A stretch of DNA of 64,000 nt, from the NCBI GenBank assembly GCA_004835665.1, contig RBKR01000004.1, forward strand, positions 806,001 through 870,000, read 5' to 3'. Under the pieces are notes generated by a model. That model did not search any database. It was not told the origin of the DNA and was given only the letters and a program-made list of their open reading frames with translations. Shown here in pieces: positions 11,222 through 22,113 of the stretch. A program made the position numbers and the translations under genes. This DNA is from Phoma sp. XZ068. Taxonomy: Eukaryota > Ascomycota > Dothideomycetes > Pleosporales > Didymellaceae. Each line of letters starts with the position of its first letter. Positions within the stretch are counted from its first letter, which is position 1.

Positions 11222-12027
11222 CTATGCAGCTTTACCTGCAGCAATCAACGCACTTAAAGTCGCGTTCTTCTTTGTCACGGCCTCGAACTCCTGGGGATAC
11301 TTTCCAACCAACAGATCGCTCACAATTCTGGAGAAGACTACACCGCCCCACTCATTGACGTGTGTACGGTCACCAGCAGCCAAATTGTACTTGTCTGCCG
11401 CGGCCGATCCGATAGCGTTGACGTACTTGGTGGATGCTTCATTAAGATTGATCCAGTGCAATGAGTTCGCTTTGGCGACCTCAATGGTGGCAGCAGTCTC
11501 GTTAACAAGGTTTTCAATGACTTTGCCGCCACTGAATGTGCGGCGGGTCAGAGGCGTGACGAGGATAGGCGTAGCACCTGCTGAAGTGGCTTCGGAGGCA
11601 AACTTTGCAAGGTTTGCCTTGTAGTCGGCAAGTGTCACACCACTGGTCGCTTTCTGATCGTTGTGACCAAACTGAAGGTTGTCAGTACTCGAGCGTCTGG
11701 CGAGAATCTGGCTGAAGGCGCACGCACCTGAATAGTCACATAAACCCGGTGGTCCTTCTTTTGAGTTCCGACATCACTGATAACCTTGCCCCAATCGCCG
11801 CCAGCGCGGAATGACTTTGTCGTTGCGCCGCTGTGTCCGTAATTCTTGCCTGAAGATCCCGCCGCAACAGTAGTAGACAGGAAAGCATCACCCCAACCGC
11901 CATTTGGCGCTGTAGTAGAGTCACCAGCCAGAAGCCAGTAGACAGGCTCAGCAGCACGAGGTTCAAGTGCTGCAGGCAGCGCAAGAGCAGCAGGGAGGAA
12001 GCCGAGAAGTGTGAAACGCATGATCAT
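11222..12027 (-). CDS. Secreted rhamnogalacturonan acetylesterase (SGNH hydrolase, CE12-like)
   Basis: Exons 12027-11728 and 11671-11222 give 249 residues; the intron is 56 bp. A hydrophobic signal peptide (MRFTLLGFLPAALALPAAL) precedes the GDS block (WLLAGDSTTAPNGGWGD, catalytic Ser37 when counted from the first ATG). Block III is the GHND motif at the start of exon 2, and the Asp/His pair lies in DRTHVNEWGG. These match fungal rhamnogalacturonan acetylesterases, which remove acetyl groups from the pectin backbone so that lyases and hydrolases can act. Two ATGs two codons apart (12027 and 12021) are possible starts. The exon junction falls directly before FGHND, keeping the catalytic block in one exon. 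Confidence 0.9.
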
Positions 12028-12508
12028 TGAGAGTGGAGTATGACAGGAGTAGAGATTAATTGTAGCTTGAAGGTAAGCAAAGGGGTTTGGCACCGATGCC
12101 TTTATACATGATCGATGAAGATAGTGTTCCTGGCTCTGACGTGAAACTACACAGGGTTGAGCGGCGGAAGGGATGCTGTAATCCTCCATAGTGCAGCTGC
12201 TTAGACCCGTTGATGCAAATACGCAATAACCATTCTGCACACGTCATTGGCGTCCACCAATCGACTTTCTATCTTCCTGAAACTTAATAATAGTTTAGGC
12301 AGGCGCTAGAGGGCTCATTTCCATGTCGGGAGTATTTCTTTTTTGTTCATTTCGGGATGTTTCTGATTTGCGGGGTCGGAAACATTGCGGGGGATGGTTC
12401 GCTGCATCTAAGCCCGAGATACCATCTTGTGCACTGACGCAATCTCGACGAAAGCTTCAAACGGTTACGACCCGGACAAATGGTAAGTTGCTTGGAGGAA
12501 TGGAGAAC
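12028..12508. other. Promoter side of the acetylesterase gene and 3' side of the transcription factor gene
   Basis: No gene is supported. Both neighbours are on the minus strand, so the left part is the acetylesterase promoter and the right part is the terminator region of the Zn2Cys6 gene. Confidence 0.5.
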
Positions 12509-14942
12509 TCAGAAATGCATGCCACTACCTCCAAAACCCATGCTGCTGTATGCGTCGTCGCCCCATATACCCATGTCGAAGAATTGCTCCATATCGAAAT
12601 CTGCAGACTTCACAAACGCGAATCGGTCCATTATATCGCCTCCACCTGTGCCAACACCCATGTCCATGCTGCAGAAGTCCATTCCGGAAAGATCTGGGTA
12701 CTGATTATGCATATATCCGTCTGGAGGTGTGGGCAATGCTCCAGAGTGTGGGCATTCCGTTCTAGTTGCAGTACTGCTAGAAGGTGTGGGATCGTTTGAA
12801 GCATCCCTCTCCCTTGGAGTCTCAGGGTTGATTTTCCGGAGATACCAAGTTCGCGTCAGGTCCGTCACAAATCGCATGGCCCACCAGAAGTCCGGATGAG
12901 TCTGGGTGATCTTGTCGTATGTTGTCTGGTTCTGAAACCGATAGCACAGAGCTTCGAGGCAAATATCTAGCCGAACAAGGCCTTGCGCTGCTTTGACATC
13001 CCAGCCTACAGTAGCATGGGCATTGCTGGGAATACACAACTTCGCGACAGTCATCATGGCTGCTGGCAACCGCATCCACTCACCGAAGGAGATGAGATGG
13101 TACTCAGTTGCCGGAAATGACAACAGAATATCGAAGAAACGCTTCGCTGCTTCTAAAGTCGAGAGAAGCGCGTTCACGTGCGTACCACCGTTCGACGACG
13201 GCTGCGCAGACGCGGGCACAGGGCGCAGGGCAACTGAGTGGAGGTTCATGTCGGCGTACGCATGCGAGAGGATGAGCACTAATGTTGTGTCAGAATACGA
13301 AAATACTGAAGTGAGTCATGAGCTTACTTCGCTGGCACTCTGAACTTTCGCTGTCTCGTTTCCAGGCGTCAAGTTGGGTTTCCAAAAATCGGACGTGCAT
13401 AACCACGCGAGCATCGCTAAGTCGAGAATCTGCTGCGGAACCGGTGAAAAGCGTATCCTGAACCTGATCGTCTAGTTGTCGCAAGGAAACTAGATGTCCA
13501 AGCACTTCGTCAGTGGCGTACTCCCCATGGCGCTTCAGTTCTTGTGCCCACTCAGTCATGTCGGAATTATGCTTGAGGAGGTTCGGTTTTTGCAGCGTTG
13601 CGGAGACCCTGCAGTGGAATCAGCGTAATCAATCACCGCGCATCATAGGTCCATACATGGAGGCAAGATAGTAGCAACCAAGAAACGCCCGCTGGCGCTC
13701 GCGTTTTTCCTTGGGTTCAACTGGTTGCGGCTTCGGAGCATTTGCAAAAAACATAGGCTGGAAGTCACGATGAAGCCCAATGTCGAGGGCAAGTCCAATA
13801 ACCAGATGATGTAGGAAGAAAATTTGCCTGCAACATTAGCTCTGTAGGTCAAGCCAACGGCGGCACTTACTGAGTCTTGTGAGAGAACACGAAATGGTAC
13901 CTGAGTGCTGTGTAAGCGCTGTAGCATCGGGACAGACGATATGCTCACCAGGATAGATATACGAGCACGCTTTGCACAAGGCTCAAGTTCCTGCGAGGGC
14001 GTATGATGGTACGGTTGGCAAGCTCTTGTCTGTAGATGGCATCCAGAGACATCTGGCGCATATGCTCTCTCCATGATGCAGCTGTAATCATTGCAAGGAA
14101 TAGCATAGGCGCGTCATAATGAAGCTGCTGAGCTGAGACATTCACCGCCAATGGAACAAACGGGAATGAGGCAGACATTTTCCTGTACTCGTGCAATAGA
14201 GCGTCTGCCTCGCCAGTACTCAAAAGGTCATCGATAAGGTCATCCTTGATTGGCTCCTCACGTCGCTTCGAGGCTTTAAAAAGGCTTTCCGGATACTGAG
14301 TGCCATCGCCAGATTCATTGAAGCTGTGTACGGAGCGGATTTGTTCAATGTACTGACGATCGGCCGCATCTTCACCTTCTTCTTCTTGCTCTGCAGGCGC
14401 TTCTGGATGCTCTGGGCACGCAGGGCGCTGCTCGAACGAGGGCGGGACCGGGAGCCAGTTTCCAGGTGCTACTGGTCGTCGTCCTCGATTTACCATAGGT
14501 GCGAAATCTCCACCTACAGAAGTTGGATGGGGACAGCCTACAGATGCTGGTGCAGACGCCAATATCTTGTCTGATATGGAATGTGCGGCAGCTGGCTTGA
14601 CAAGACTGGCAACAAGCCCATCGATCTTTTGCTCGACTTGTGAAATGCGTCTGTCACCTATTGAATTGCAGTTCATAAATGCAGAAGGTGATGCTCACGA
14701 TGGTGCCCGTAGCTTCCTAGCCCTGCGAGGAGCCTCGGCCCAAGCACATTCACGTCCAGCAGAGAAACATCTATGCACGTGATCAGCCAAGCACACTGAC
14801 CGCATAATAAAGCCTACCGTTGACACGTCTCCGCTTGGCTGCTTGGTAAGCAACGGGTTTTCAGAGAACGACATCTTTGGCAGGCTTGTAATGTGCGCGA
14901 GATAGCCACTCTCGACGCGACTGGTTGCTCGTCGTCACTCAT
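12509..14942 (-). CDS. Zn2Cys6 fungal transcription factor with a middle homology region
   Basis: I reconstruct seven exons: 14942-14818, 14770-14699, 14650-13949, 13900-13871, 13827-13657, 13608-13328 and 13278-12509. Their sum is 2151 bases, giving 716 residues with no internal stop. The binuclear cluster is built across intron 1 as CQRCRSLKTRC-x8-CQRCFSAGREC, i.e. CX2CX6CX8CX2CX6C. It is followed by a basic linker (PRRARKLR) and a short dimerisation helix (RISQVEQKIDGLVASL). The centre carries the usual fungal-specific transcription factor features (HHLVIGLALDIGLHRD, AFLGCYYLASM). For intron 2 the acceptor at 14651 is required, since the nearer AG gives a stop. The layout resembles Leu3/War1-class regulators, but the target pathway cannot be read from sequence. 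Exon 4 is only 30 bp. Confidence 0.85.
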
Positions 14943-15209
14943 CCGACAGTTGAACAGGGTGAAAGTCGCGGTGAGGAGGTTGAGGGACGGAGCGGAAGAC
15001 AGGCCCCGGAAACGGAGGTCATTAAAGCAGCCGTCCCGTGCTGACATTCACGTGACCCTGAAACCTTTAGTTTTGCGCTGCGCTTAGCCTTCTCAATTCA
15101 ATACGCGATTTGGATTTTCGTACATAACACCTTCATCCATGCTTAAGTTTGCACGCGCGAGGCTAGTTGATTCAGAACACTTAGCTTGAAAGTGACTACC
15201 TGGGTATCC

Positions 15210-15796
15210 CTAACCTACAACCTCGAAATCCAACTTCGACGACAGTTGCCATCCATAGTACAGTGTCGCGATGATAGTCAACAGGTTCAGGTGAATGCTC
15301 ATCGCATGCGCCCTGGAGAACGAACGGTTGAGCTGCTGCATCTCAACAGAAATTCCTTCCGCACCCTTGGAATGTGTGGAGTCACGAGTAGCTGTGCGTT
15401 GTCAGTTGTCAGAGCATAGATATATTCCGCCATGGGCTTACCTTGATGAACCCTCTCGATCATAAGCTGCTGCGTCTTTGGTCCATATATTATTAGGTTT
15501 AGGGCTGCGGTACCTCCAGCTACGGTGAATGCAACCAAGGTGCTCTTGCTATTAATTAGGGACTTTGGCCCGTATGGCGGCAGCGTGAGGGCGACCAGAC
15601 CTATAAGTAAGCTCTGACTTTGGAAGTAGACCGGAAAAACACGCTTCTGCAAGCTCGTGAAAGCAGAGCGCGGTAGAGCTTGGTAGGCGAGCTTGGTCAT
15701 GACAAAGCTCTGGTATAGCTCCGTTCCGAGCAATGTAGAGTAGGCAAAGAGATGTAGAGGCGCCATGACCAGGGTGACGATTGATGTGAGAGGCAT
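15210..15796 (-). CDS. TMEM205/DUF4149-like integral membrane protein
   Basis: Exons 15796-15442 and 15391-15210 give 178 residues; the 50-bp intron (GTAAGC...CACAG) is phase 1. About four hydrophobic segments are visible: one near the N-terminus (IVTLVMAPLHLFAYSTLLGT), one around VYFQSQSLLIGLVALTL, one around LVAFTVAGGTAALNLIIYGP and one near the end (AMSIHLNLLTIIATLYYGW). The order of these segments and the LQKRVFPVYF and LNRSFSRAHAMS phrases match the fungal DUF4149/TMEM205 group, whose biochemical role is not established. Without splicing, the frame would run into an unrelated tail. The protein is probably in the endoplasmic reticulum or plasma membrane. Confidence 0.8.
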
Positions 15797-17506
15797 GTCG
15801 GCGGCGACGGCAGGATCGATAGGTTCAGAGAGAATGGCAACAGCAAGCGAAGATAGCTATGGTGACATTAACAAGACCGTGTTTATTTGTGTAAAGTTGC
15901 AGCCTGACAAGCCGCGCTAGGATCGGGTGTGGGCCATTTTCATCATCCGTGCCGTCGTGTGGTCTGATATGAGACAAGGAAATAACCATGCAGTTGATCC
16001 ATGATTCTGCTTTCAAATCTTGTCGTTCTAATGCGAGGTTCAATACCTCGACATGGTCTGCTCTCTAGTGTTAGGACGCTTTCGCCACTCTAATCGTCGC
16101 TAAAAGTCACCGCAGCGGGACCAGCATCTACAGCGATATCAGGTCAGCAATGACACTGTGGGCGGCCGCGATGATGTACCTAAATCCTCATTACCAGGCA
16201 TCTCTCTCGTAGCTTTGCATTCCCAGGCTATTGTGAAGACTACACCGGTCAGAGGTAGAAACTTGTAGAAACGACAGATCGTGAGAAAACCGTTGGTGGT
16301 ACTGTATCAGCCGAGATACCTAGCACGAGCGATATCAATCGAGTGTCCATTCACTAGGGCGAGGCGCTGTCACGCGTCTGGAACATACTTGGATAGGTAG
16401 GTTGTACATGTGGGAAGTAATCTTTTGTTAGTAAGGATATGTACTATATGTTGGTGCGAACGATGTTATATGCAGCGCGATATTCTGGTCTAAAGATGAG
16501 TTTCGTGGTGATGAAAGCTCTAATCCTGAACACACCGCTACCGAAGCCAGTAATGAGTCGCCCGAATCAGCACTTTGTTGCTGGGTGAGAGCGCGCAGGC
16601 CATGTTGCTAGTCCCAAAAGCTAGAATGGATAGTCGAAAGGTGGATATCAGAAAATAAGGATGTAAGCGCTTTAATCTATTACGATTGAAACACAACATG
16701 AGTGCCGATGCAGGAAGTGTCATGCCAGTTGATGGTGATGGTGCTTTCAAATACCGCCGTGATACTCACTGGCTGTTGCGATGATGTTTGCATCGAGGGC
16801 AGCGAGGGAGATACAAGACCAATGATGATTCAGAGCAACATGATTTCGCAAGGAGACCGAATTAGCGACGCTTCGTTGTCATTCCCAACTGGGCTCGTGG
16901 TCTTGCACGCTGTCAGACCGAAGTATGTCAAGCTGCCGCCTTTTTATATCAGCACTAACATCCCATGCGACGACATGGCTTTCTGCATGCGGTATTGTCG
17001 GAAACGAAGTCGAGCTGGACTGAGGCCGAGTCTTGATAATTAGAGTAATCAGCGCACACTCCTATTTAAGCTAGCGAGCCGTGCAAGGCAAAGGTGTAAC
17101 TACACCTGCTCTCGTATACAATATATTCGGAAAAACAATTTGCGTCCACTCGCATAAATACTGTCTGTGAACAAGTTCCATGGCTACCTAGGTAGGCCTG
17201 GACTGTAATCTGTAATGCTCACAGCTTAACTCGCAAGAGGTCAAGGACGAAATGGGTGCTCCTCTGGCAGCTAAGCCATGCGAATATGCTTGGGTTTGCT
17301 TACGCCTTCGTGTGTTGTGATCCACCCGACCTCAAGAATAAGAGAGCGTGACGGTGGTGAATGTGACTTGGTGACGTAACCGCATTGAGCGTGGGCTGAG
17401 ACGAAGCGGGTTAGCTCGTCACGCGCCCAAGTGAGGCGGCTGTGCTTTCGACCTTATCTACGACTCAAGCCTCCCATCACCAACATCACTATTATGCCTA
17501 CATAAC
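15797..17506. other. 1.7-kb intergenic region, no supported gene
   Basis: Divergent promoters of the DUF4149-like gene (left) and the ATG15 gene (right) must lie here. The longest frames (about 110 codons) have no recognisable motifs and lack splice partners. I see no RNA gene or repeat. Confidence 0.5.
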
Positions 17507-19271
17507 ATGCACTCGCCTGAGAAGCCTCGCCGAACCTGGACTGCAATTTCCAAGTCTCTTTTCACCGTCGGCATCTTTGCGCAGGTTGCAATACTTCTTG
17601 TCATTCTAGGCTCCTACCTGGGCATTCCGCTTTCCAACCACTCGCCAGATGCAAGTCGTGAAGTCACACGAGTGTCCGGCAACAATGATTTGAGCTTGCG
17701 ACACGTCATTCATCATGGTGCAGGCCAGCCGGGACCGCGTGCAAGGAGGCTGGACGTGACTGCCGACAGAAAGGTCCAAGCTGACGCTGTTGGTCATTTC
17801 GGACCTTTTGTCATCAACAAAGCTCCCCTTACTATCGAAAAGCCATCAACAATACACAAGTATGGTGGTCAAAAACCAGTGTGGTCGACGATGTCGCCCA
17901 TATGGGTAGCTGAAGAAGTTACCGGTCCGGATATCGAAGATAAGGAAACAGTCATTAGCCTGGCATCGATGTCTGAGGATGCCTACAAGCCTGGACCGGA
18001 GGATCCGGAATGGATGGACGTTGATGAATCCTACAACTCATCCGTGCCCTTTGGTTGGGATGATAGTGGCATCAGAGGTCATGTGTTCAGCGATGACACG
18101 AACACGACCATTATCCTATCTGTGAAGGGTACCACAGTGGCCATGTTCGAAGGAAATGGAACGTCGGGCCACGACAAGGAAAATGACAACCTGTTCGGTT
18201 CTTGTTGCTGCGGACAGGGCGGCTCGTATTTGTGGAAGCAGAGCTGTGACTGCATGACTGGAACCTACTCCTGCGACGACAAGTGTGTGAGGCAAGAGCT
18301 GAGGAAGCCGAACAGATACTATCAAGCAACCCTGGAGCTCTACGAAGAGGTAATACGGATCTACCCGGACGCAAACATCATTACAACCGGGCACAGCTTG
18401 GGAGGTGTCCTAGCCTCCTTGATCGGCCTGCAGCATGGTATTCCCGCGGTTTCATTCGAAGCGTACCCGCAGGCCATGGCAGCAAAGCGTCTTGGTCTCC
18501 CTGCGGCTGGTGACGTCGCTCCACTTCGGAAAAACACGGGTGGATTTCATTTTGGGCACACAGCTGATCCAGTCTACATGGGCACCTGCAATGGCTTCTC
18601 AAGCTTCTGTTCCATTGGCGGCTATGCTTTTGAGACAATTTGTCATACTGGAAAGCGCTGTGCGTACGATGTTGTCAAAGACTGGGGGTGGCGACCAAGC
18701 ACATCAACCCATCGCCTAAGGTACGCCATCGAGAATGTATACAAGAAGTACGAGAAAGCAGCAACATGTGTGGACGAAGATGTCACTTGTGTGGACTGTT
18801 TCCTATGGAAATTCGAAGACGGAACGCACACCACCCCGGTGACAAGACCAACAGCTACCTCCACATCGCACACTAGAACGAGGACCGCGACCTGCAAAAC
18901 GCCTGGTTGGTGGGGATGCCGTGATGAAACTTCGACTACGACAGCAGCGACCGCCACCGCAACCGCAACACTAACAGAGCCTGTCATCACGTCCACTTCC
19001 GAGTCAAGCACCAGCACATGCAAAACGGTGTGTAATCTGTCAACCTATTCTTGAACGCAGTAACTGACGACAACAGCCTGGCTGGTTTGGTTGTAAAGAT
19101 AAAACAACCGCATCAACGACTACTACTTCGTCAGAAGCGACTACAGCAACATGTACGAGCAAGGGCTGGTTTGGTCGTTGTGCTGACGGTACGCCCGTGA
19201 CAACTACACCAGCAACTGAAAAACATGCCTACTACCTCACAGCATCGATACCAATTCAAACTGCATCATAG
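17507..19271 (+). CDS. ATG15: Atg15, vacuolar phospholipase of autophagy
   Basis: Exons 17507-19027 and 19077-19271 give 571 residues. The protein has an N-terminal signal anchor (SLFTVGIFAQVAILLVILGS, residues 18-37) typical of the type II membrane lipase Atg15. The class 3 lipase core shows the nucleophile elbow TTGHSLGG and the family-specific Cys block FGSCCCGQGGSYLWKQSC followed by CDCMTGTYSC. In the family the enzyme reaches the vacuole through multivesicular bodies and breaks down membranes of autophagic bodies. The long Thr/Ser-rich tail carries three related units: TCKTPGWWGCRDETST, TCKTPGWFGCKDKTT and TCTSKGWFGRCADGT. The second unit is split by the intron, which supports the splice. 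The acceptor at 19076 keeps frame; the AG at 19060 would not preserve the repeat. Confidence 0.93.
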
Positions 19272-19605
19272 CAACAATATGACAAGCTTATAGATGCTGC
19301 TTAAGACCACTGCGCGAGGTGCATTGCTAGATGAGGCATCATATGTGCTGATAGGTCTACTATCACGTCTTTCCTTTACTCTCGTTGATCCTCCGACATC
19401 CCAGTGACTTCTGCAGCTGTACCTTCAATGTCACATTCCTGTTTCCCTCTAGCGCTTACATCTACGTCGAGCGATAAACGAAGTGATTCCCGCGTATCTG
19501 GCATGAGTCACCACTTCGAGAAAATAAGAATCATCACTCTAGAGTTCAGCATCCTGACAACCAATTTCCGCCTCACCACTCCCTCTAGCCGAAGTCAAGA
19601 TTCGC

Positions 19606-20307
19606 ATGATGCTCGACTCAAACTTCCACATCACAACCCCACGTCTGCACATCTCCTACCTCGATCCTTACAATGACGGCCACATGTCCTTCATCGTCCG
19701 TCTCGTAAACAGTCCGGAGATGCTTGCCGTAGTTGCTCAAACCGGAGCAAAAGTTCCGCTACCGCCTCAAACAATCTTAGAAGCCCGCACGGCACTGAAA
19801 TCCATGGGAGAGCGCCTAGAGAAGACAGGAAGCGGGCGCTACATCATCTCACTCCGGACTCCCGACGTTGCTTTTATCGATGAAACTTACAAGCGGGAAT
19901 ATGTTGGGACCGTTTCGATGCAACTGAAACGATATCCCGATATCGATTGTCCGACTATCCCGGATATCGGTTTTGTGCTCTTGTCTACCTACTACGGGCA
20001 AGGATACGCTACAGAAGCGTGCAACGCACTTATGGAACATTTTAGAGAGACACGGGGTTATGAGATGTTTGCAGGCTTCACACACCCTGAAAATGTTAAT
20101 AGCCAGAAACTGTTCAAGAGACTGGGGTTCCAGAACCGAGGGGCCATGAATGTAGCGGGTGTCGTAGGGGGTGATGGCTCAACATTCTTATTGTCAACTT
20201 GGGTGAAGGGCGTGAGTCCAGATACGGACTTGAGCGATCTTGGGATTAGACCAGGGCTAGACGAAAGGTCGAAGGTGGGTGGTGTGGTCAATAAGCTCGT
20301 CGGCTGA
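19606..20307 (+). CDS. GNAT-family N-acetyltransferase (RimJ-like)
   Basis: Single exon of 233 residues. The N-terminus (HITTPRLHISYLDPYNDGH) is the normal opening strand and helix of RimJ/RimL-type acetyltransferases. The acetyl-CoA region is at about residues 120-145 (IGFVLLSTYYGQGYATEACN), with the Q-x-x-G-x-A pattern as GQGYAT, and the following block is HPENVNSQKLFKRLGF. The family transfers acetyl groups from acetyl-CoA to amines; the substrate is unknown. Two ATGs in a row (19606 and 19609) are both possible starts. There is no signal peptide, so the protein is probably cytosolic. Confidence 0.88.
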   Translation: MMLDSNFHITTPRLHISYLDPYNDGHMSFIVRLVNSPEMLAVVAQTGAKVPLPPQTILEARTALKSMGERLEKTGSGRYIISLRTPDVAFIDETYKREYVGTVSMQLKRYPDIDCPTIPDIGFVLLSTYYGQGYATEACNALMEHFRETRGYEMFAGFTHPENVNSQKLFKRLGFQNRGAMNVAGVVGGDGSTFLLSTWVKGVSPDTDLSDLGIRPGLDERSKVGGVVNKLVG

Positions 20308-20490
20308 CCATCATTCCGCGCGATCCCAATTCTGCATTACACCCAGCATGGTGACCCACAGGTGGCCAGCAATCCGACCCGCGTCTAGCATGCGCGAGCA
20401 TAGATGTTCAACTTGGAGCGTAAAAATGTTGTGTGCTGTCGAAAGCTCCAAAAAGCTCGACGTAACAATTGCAGTTACGGCAAAAAAGAA
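20308..20490. terminator. Short spacer with the Pol III stop of the tRNA gene
   Basis: Immediately past the tRNA 3' end on the minus strand is TTCTTTTTTG (20481-20490 read in reverse), a standard RNA polymerase III terminator. The rest of the spacer has no feature. Confidence 0.6.
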
Positions 20491-20574
20491 TGATTCGACC
20501 CAGACTTGAACTGGAGACCTTCAGTGAACTAACGGATGTTAGACTGACGTGATAACCAACTACACCATCGAACC
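20491..20574 (-). tRNA. tRNA-Val (AAC anticodon) with a 10-nt intron
   Basis: Read on the minus strand, the acceptor stem GGTTCGA pairs with TCGAATC and the discriminator is A. The D arm is GTGTAGTTGGTTATCAC. The anticodon stem is TCAGT/ACTGA and the T arm is TCCAG-TTCAAGT-CTGGG. The anticodon loop is CTAACA...C with anticodon AAC (complement of 20538-20540). It is interrupted one base after the anticodon by TCCGTTAGTT. The intron's GTTAG is an exact complement of CTAAC in the loop, as expected for nuclear tRNA introns. Valine codons GUU/GUC would be read after A34-to-I editing. Confidence 0.9.
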
Positions 20575-21269
20575 GTTTGATTGGTTGTAATGACAATTTC
20601 AACTAATCTAGCCATTATATCTGCATGAGGCTGCATTCCGACATGTACTGCCTAACGTCGTCATTCCATATCGTCAAGCATCAGGTTAAACAATTTTAAC
20701 ACGCGGGATGTTGAGGACGAATCCGCAGACCAGCTTGCCCCACACAGGACTTTCCACACTAAATCGGCCCTTTGAGCCTCATCGCAAGGAAAAGGAAGAG
20801 AACAAACACCAAGCGATCTGATATTATGCTTATCTATCAAATCAGTATATCACCTCTTAATCCATTGAAAGGTCTCTCATTCAAGGTTCGGGCCTCTGCG
20901 CAAGACGATGGAGTTGAGTGGAAGTTGACCTGCATGGCCCTGTGCAGCCATCCTCGCCCTTCAGATCCAAAAGCTTCAAGGGCCTCATTCAACTTACTAT
21001 TTCAAGTAGTATTTCAATAAAGTGTCAACCACTGTGTCCTAGCATTTTCCCAATGGAGTCTTATCTGCAGCCTCAAAATCTTCTAGCAAGGTAATATAAT
21101 GCGAGGTGCATTGGCGTTGCGAAGGGGTTGTAGCGAGCAATGGCCTATTTGGGCCAATGGCTTGACTCGCGGCTTGCGCTGAATTGCAGCCGCCTATGTC
21201 CGAATTATTGCGAGGTACCTCGCGAATGTGTAAAGATATAGGATTTTTATGGTCTGTCACTGTTCTGCT
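20575..21269. other. Intergenic region right of the tRNA gene
   Basis: No gene is supported. The region contains only short overlapping frames. The tRNA promoter elements are internal, so this stretch is not needed for it. Confidence 0.45.
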
Positions 21270-22113
21270 TCACAGTGTGTACGAATAAAATGTGTGGTGG
21301 TTGATCGCTCGACCTTTCCCATCTACCCAGACTTCACGCGTGCATTGTCTTGTCACTATCGTCTTCCACAGGGATACAGTTGGGACATATTGGAAGCGAA
21401 AAGCGTGGATCTCGCCCGCGCGCTGCAGGAAGCGGACGTGGAAGGTAGTACCACAGCCTTCACAATCCCAATCACTCTCAGTCCTTCCAGCCTCATTGTC
21501 CTTGGCGACAAGATCCAGCTGCTGGGCTGCAAACCTCATGAGTGGATTTTCTAGATCTCAACCATGGCAAGTGATTATGTCCTGGATTACAGGTAGGTAG
21601 GTGCGAGAGTGCTGCTCTCGCATTCTGTCGGCCTGACCCTTTATCCGGTCCACTGAATATTTCACGAGGTTGTCGATGCCGTACTCTCGAGCAAGTAGAT
21701 GTACAAACAAATTGAGCAGGAAGTAGCTCTCAAACATCTCGGCTGACAATCTTCCAATCTCGAAAGGCCCGTATGATCCGGTGTAACAGAAATTGATCAT
21801 AGCCATCAGGCCACACCTCCGTGTCAAAGTCTTGGAAGCCGAAGTGCTCCAATACTCTGTTTGGAAGAGTCATCAACTTGAGACGCTTCCTTTCCGGACA
21901 ATGCTTTGAGAACCACGTGGGTATCGACATCAAAACGGCGGAGTGGGCTTGCACGATCTCGCCGCCACGGAGGTCGAGCTCGATGTCGGAAAATATACCT
22001 GTAGTCAGAAGCCTATAGAGGTCAAGCAGCTTCTACATGAACCAAAGGGAGGAATAAGCGATGTACTCATCGTAGAAGGTTGTCGAAGGTTCAGTTGTTT
22101 GGGAAAGTGCCAT
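21270..22113 (-). pseudogene. Decayed BTB/POZ-domain protein gene
   Basis: On the minus strand an ATG at 22113 opens MALSQTTEPSTTFYDEYIAY. The frame then hits TAG directly before KLLDLYRLLTTGIFSDIELD. From there it reads a clear BTB domain (FSDIELDLRGGEIVQAHSAV, then a PTWFSKHCP segment). After GFQDFDTE the frame must shift by one base to continue with LMAMINFCYTGSYGPFEIGR and LLNLFVHLLAREYGIDNLVK. A TGA follows ITCHG, and the same frame reopens into a C-terminal part with DWDCEGCGTTFHVRFL. That makes at least one nonsense codon and one frameshift in conserved positions. No GT-AG intron of usual size repairs them. Fungal BTB proteins of this short type are numerous and often adapters of Cullin-3, but function is not established. 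Confidence 0.65.
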
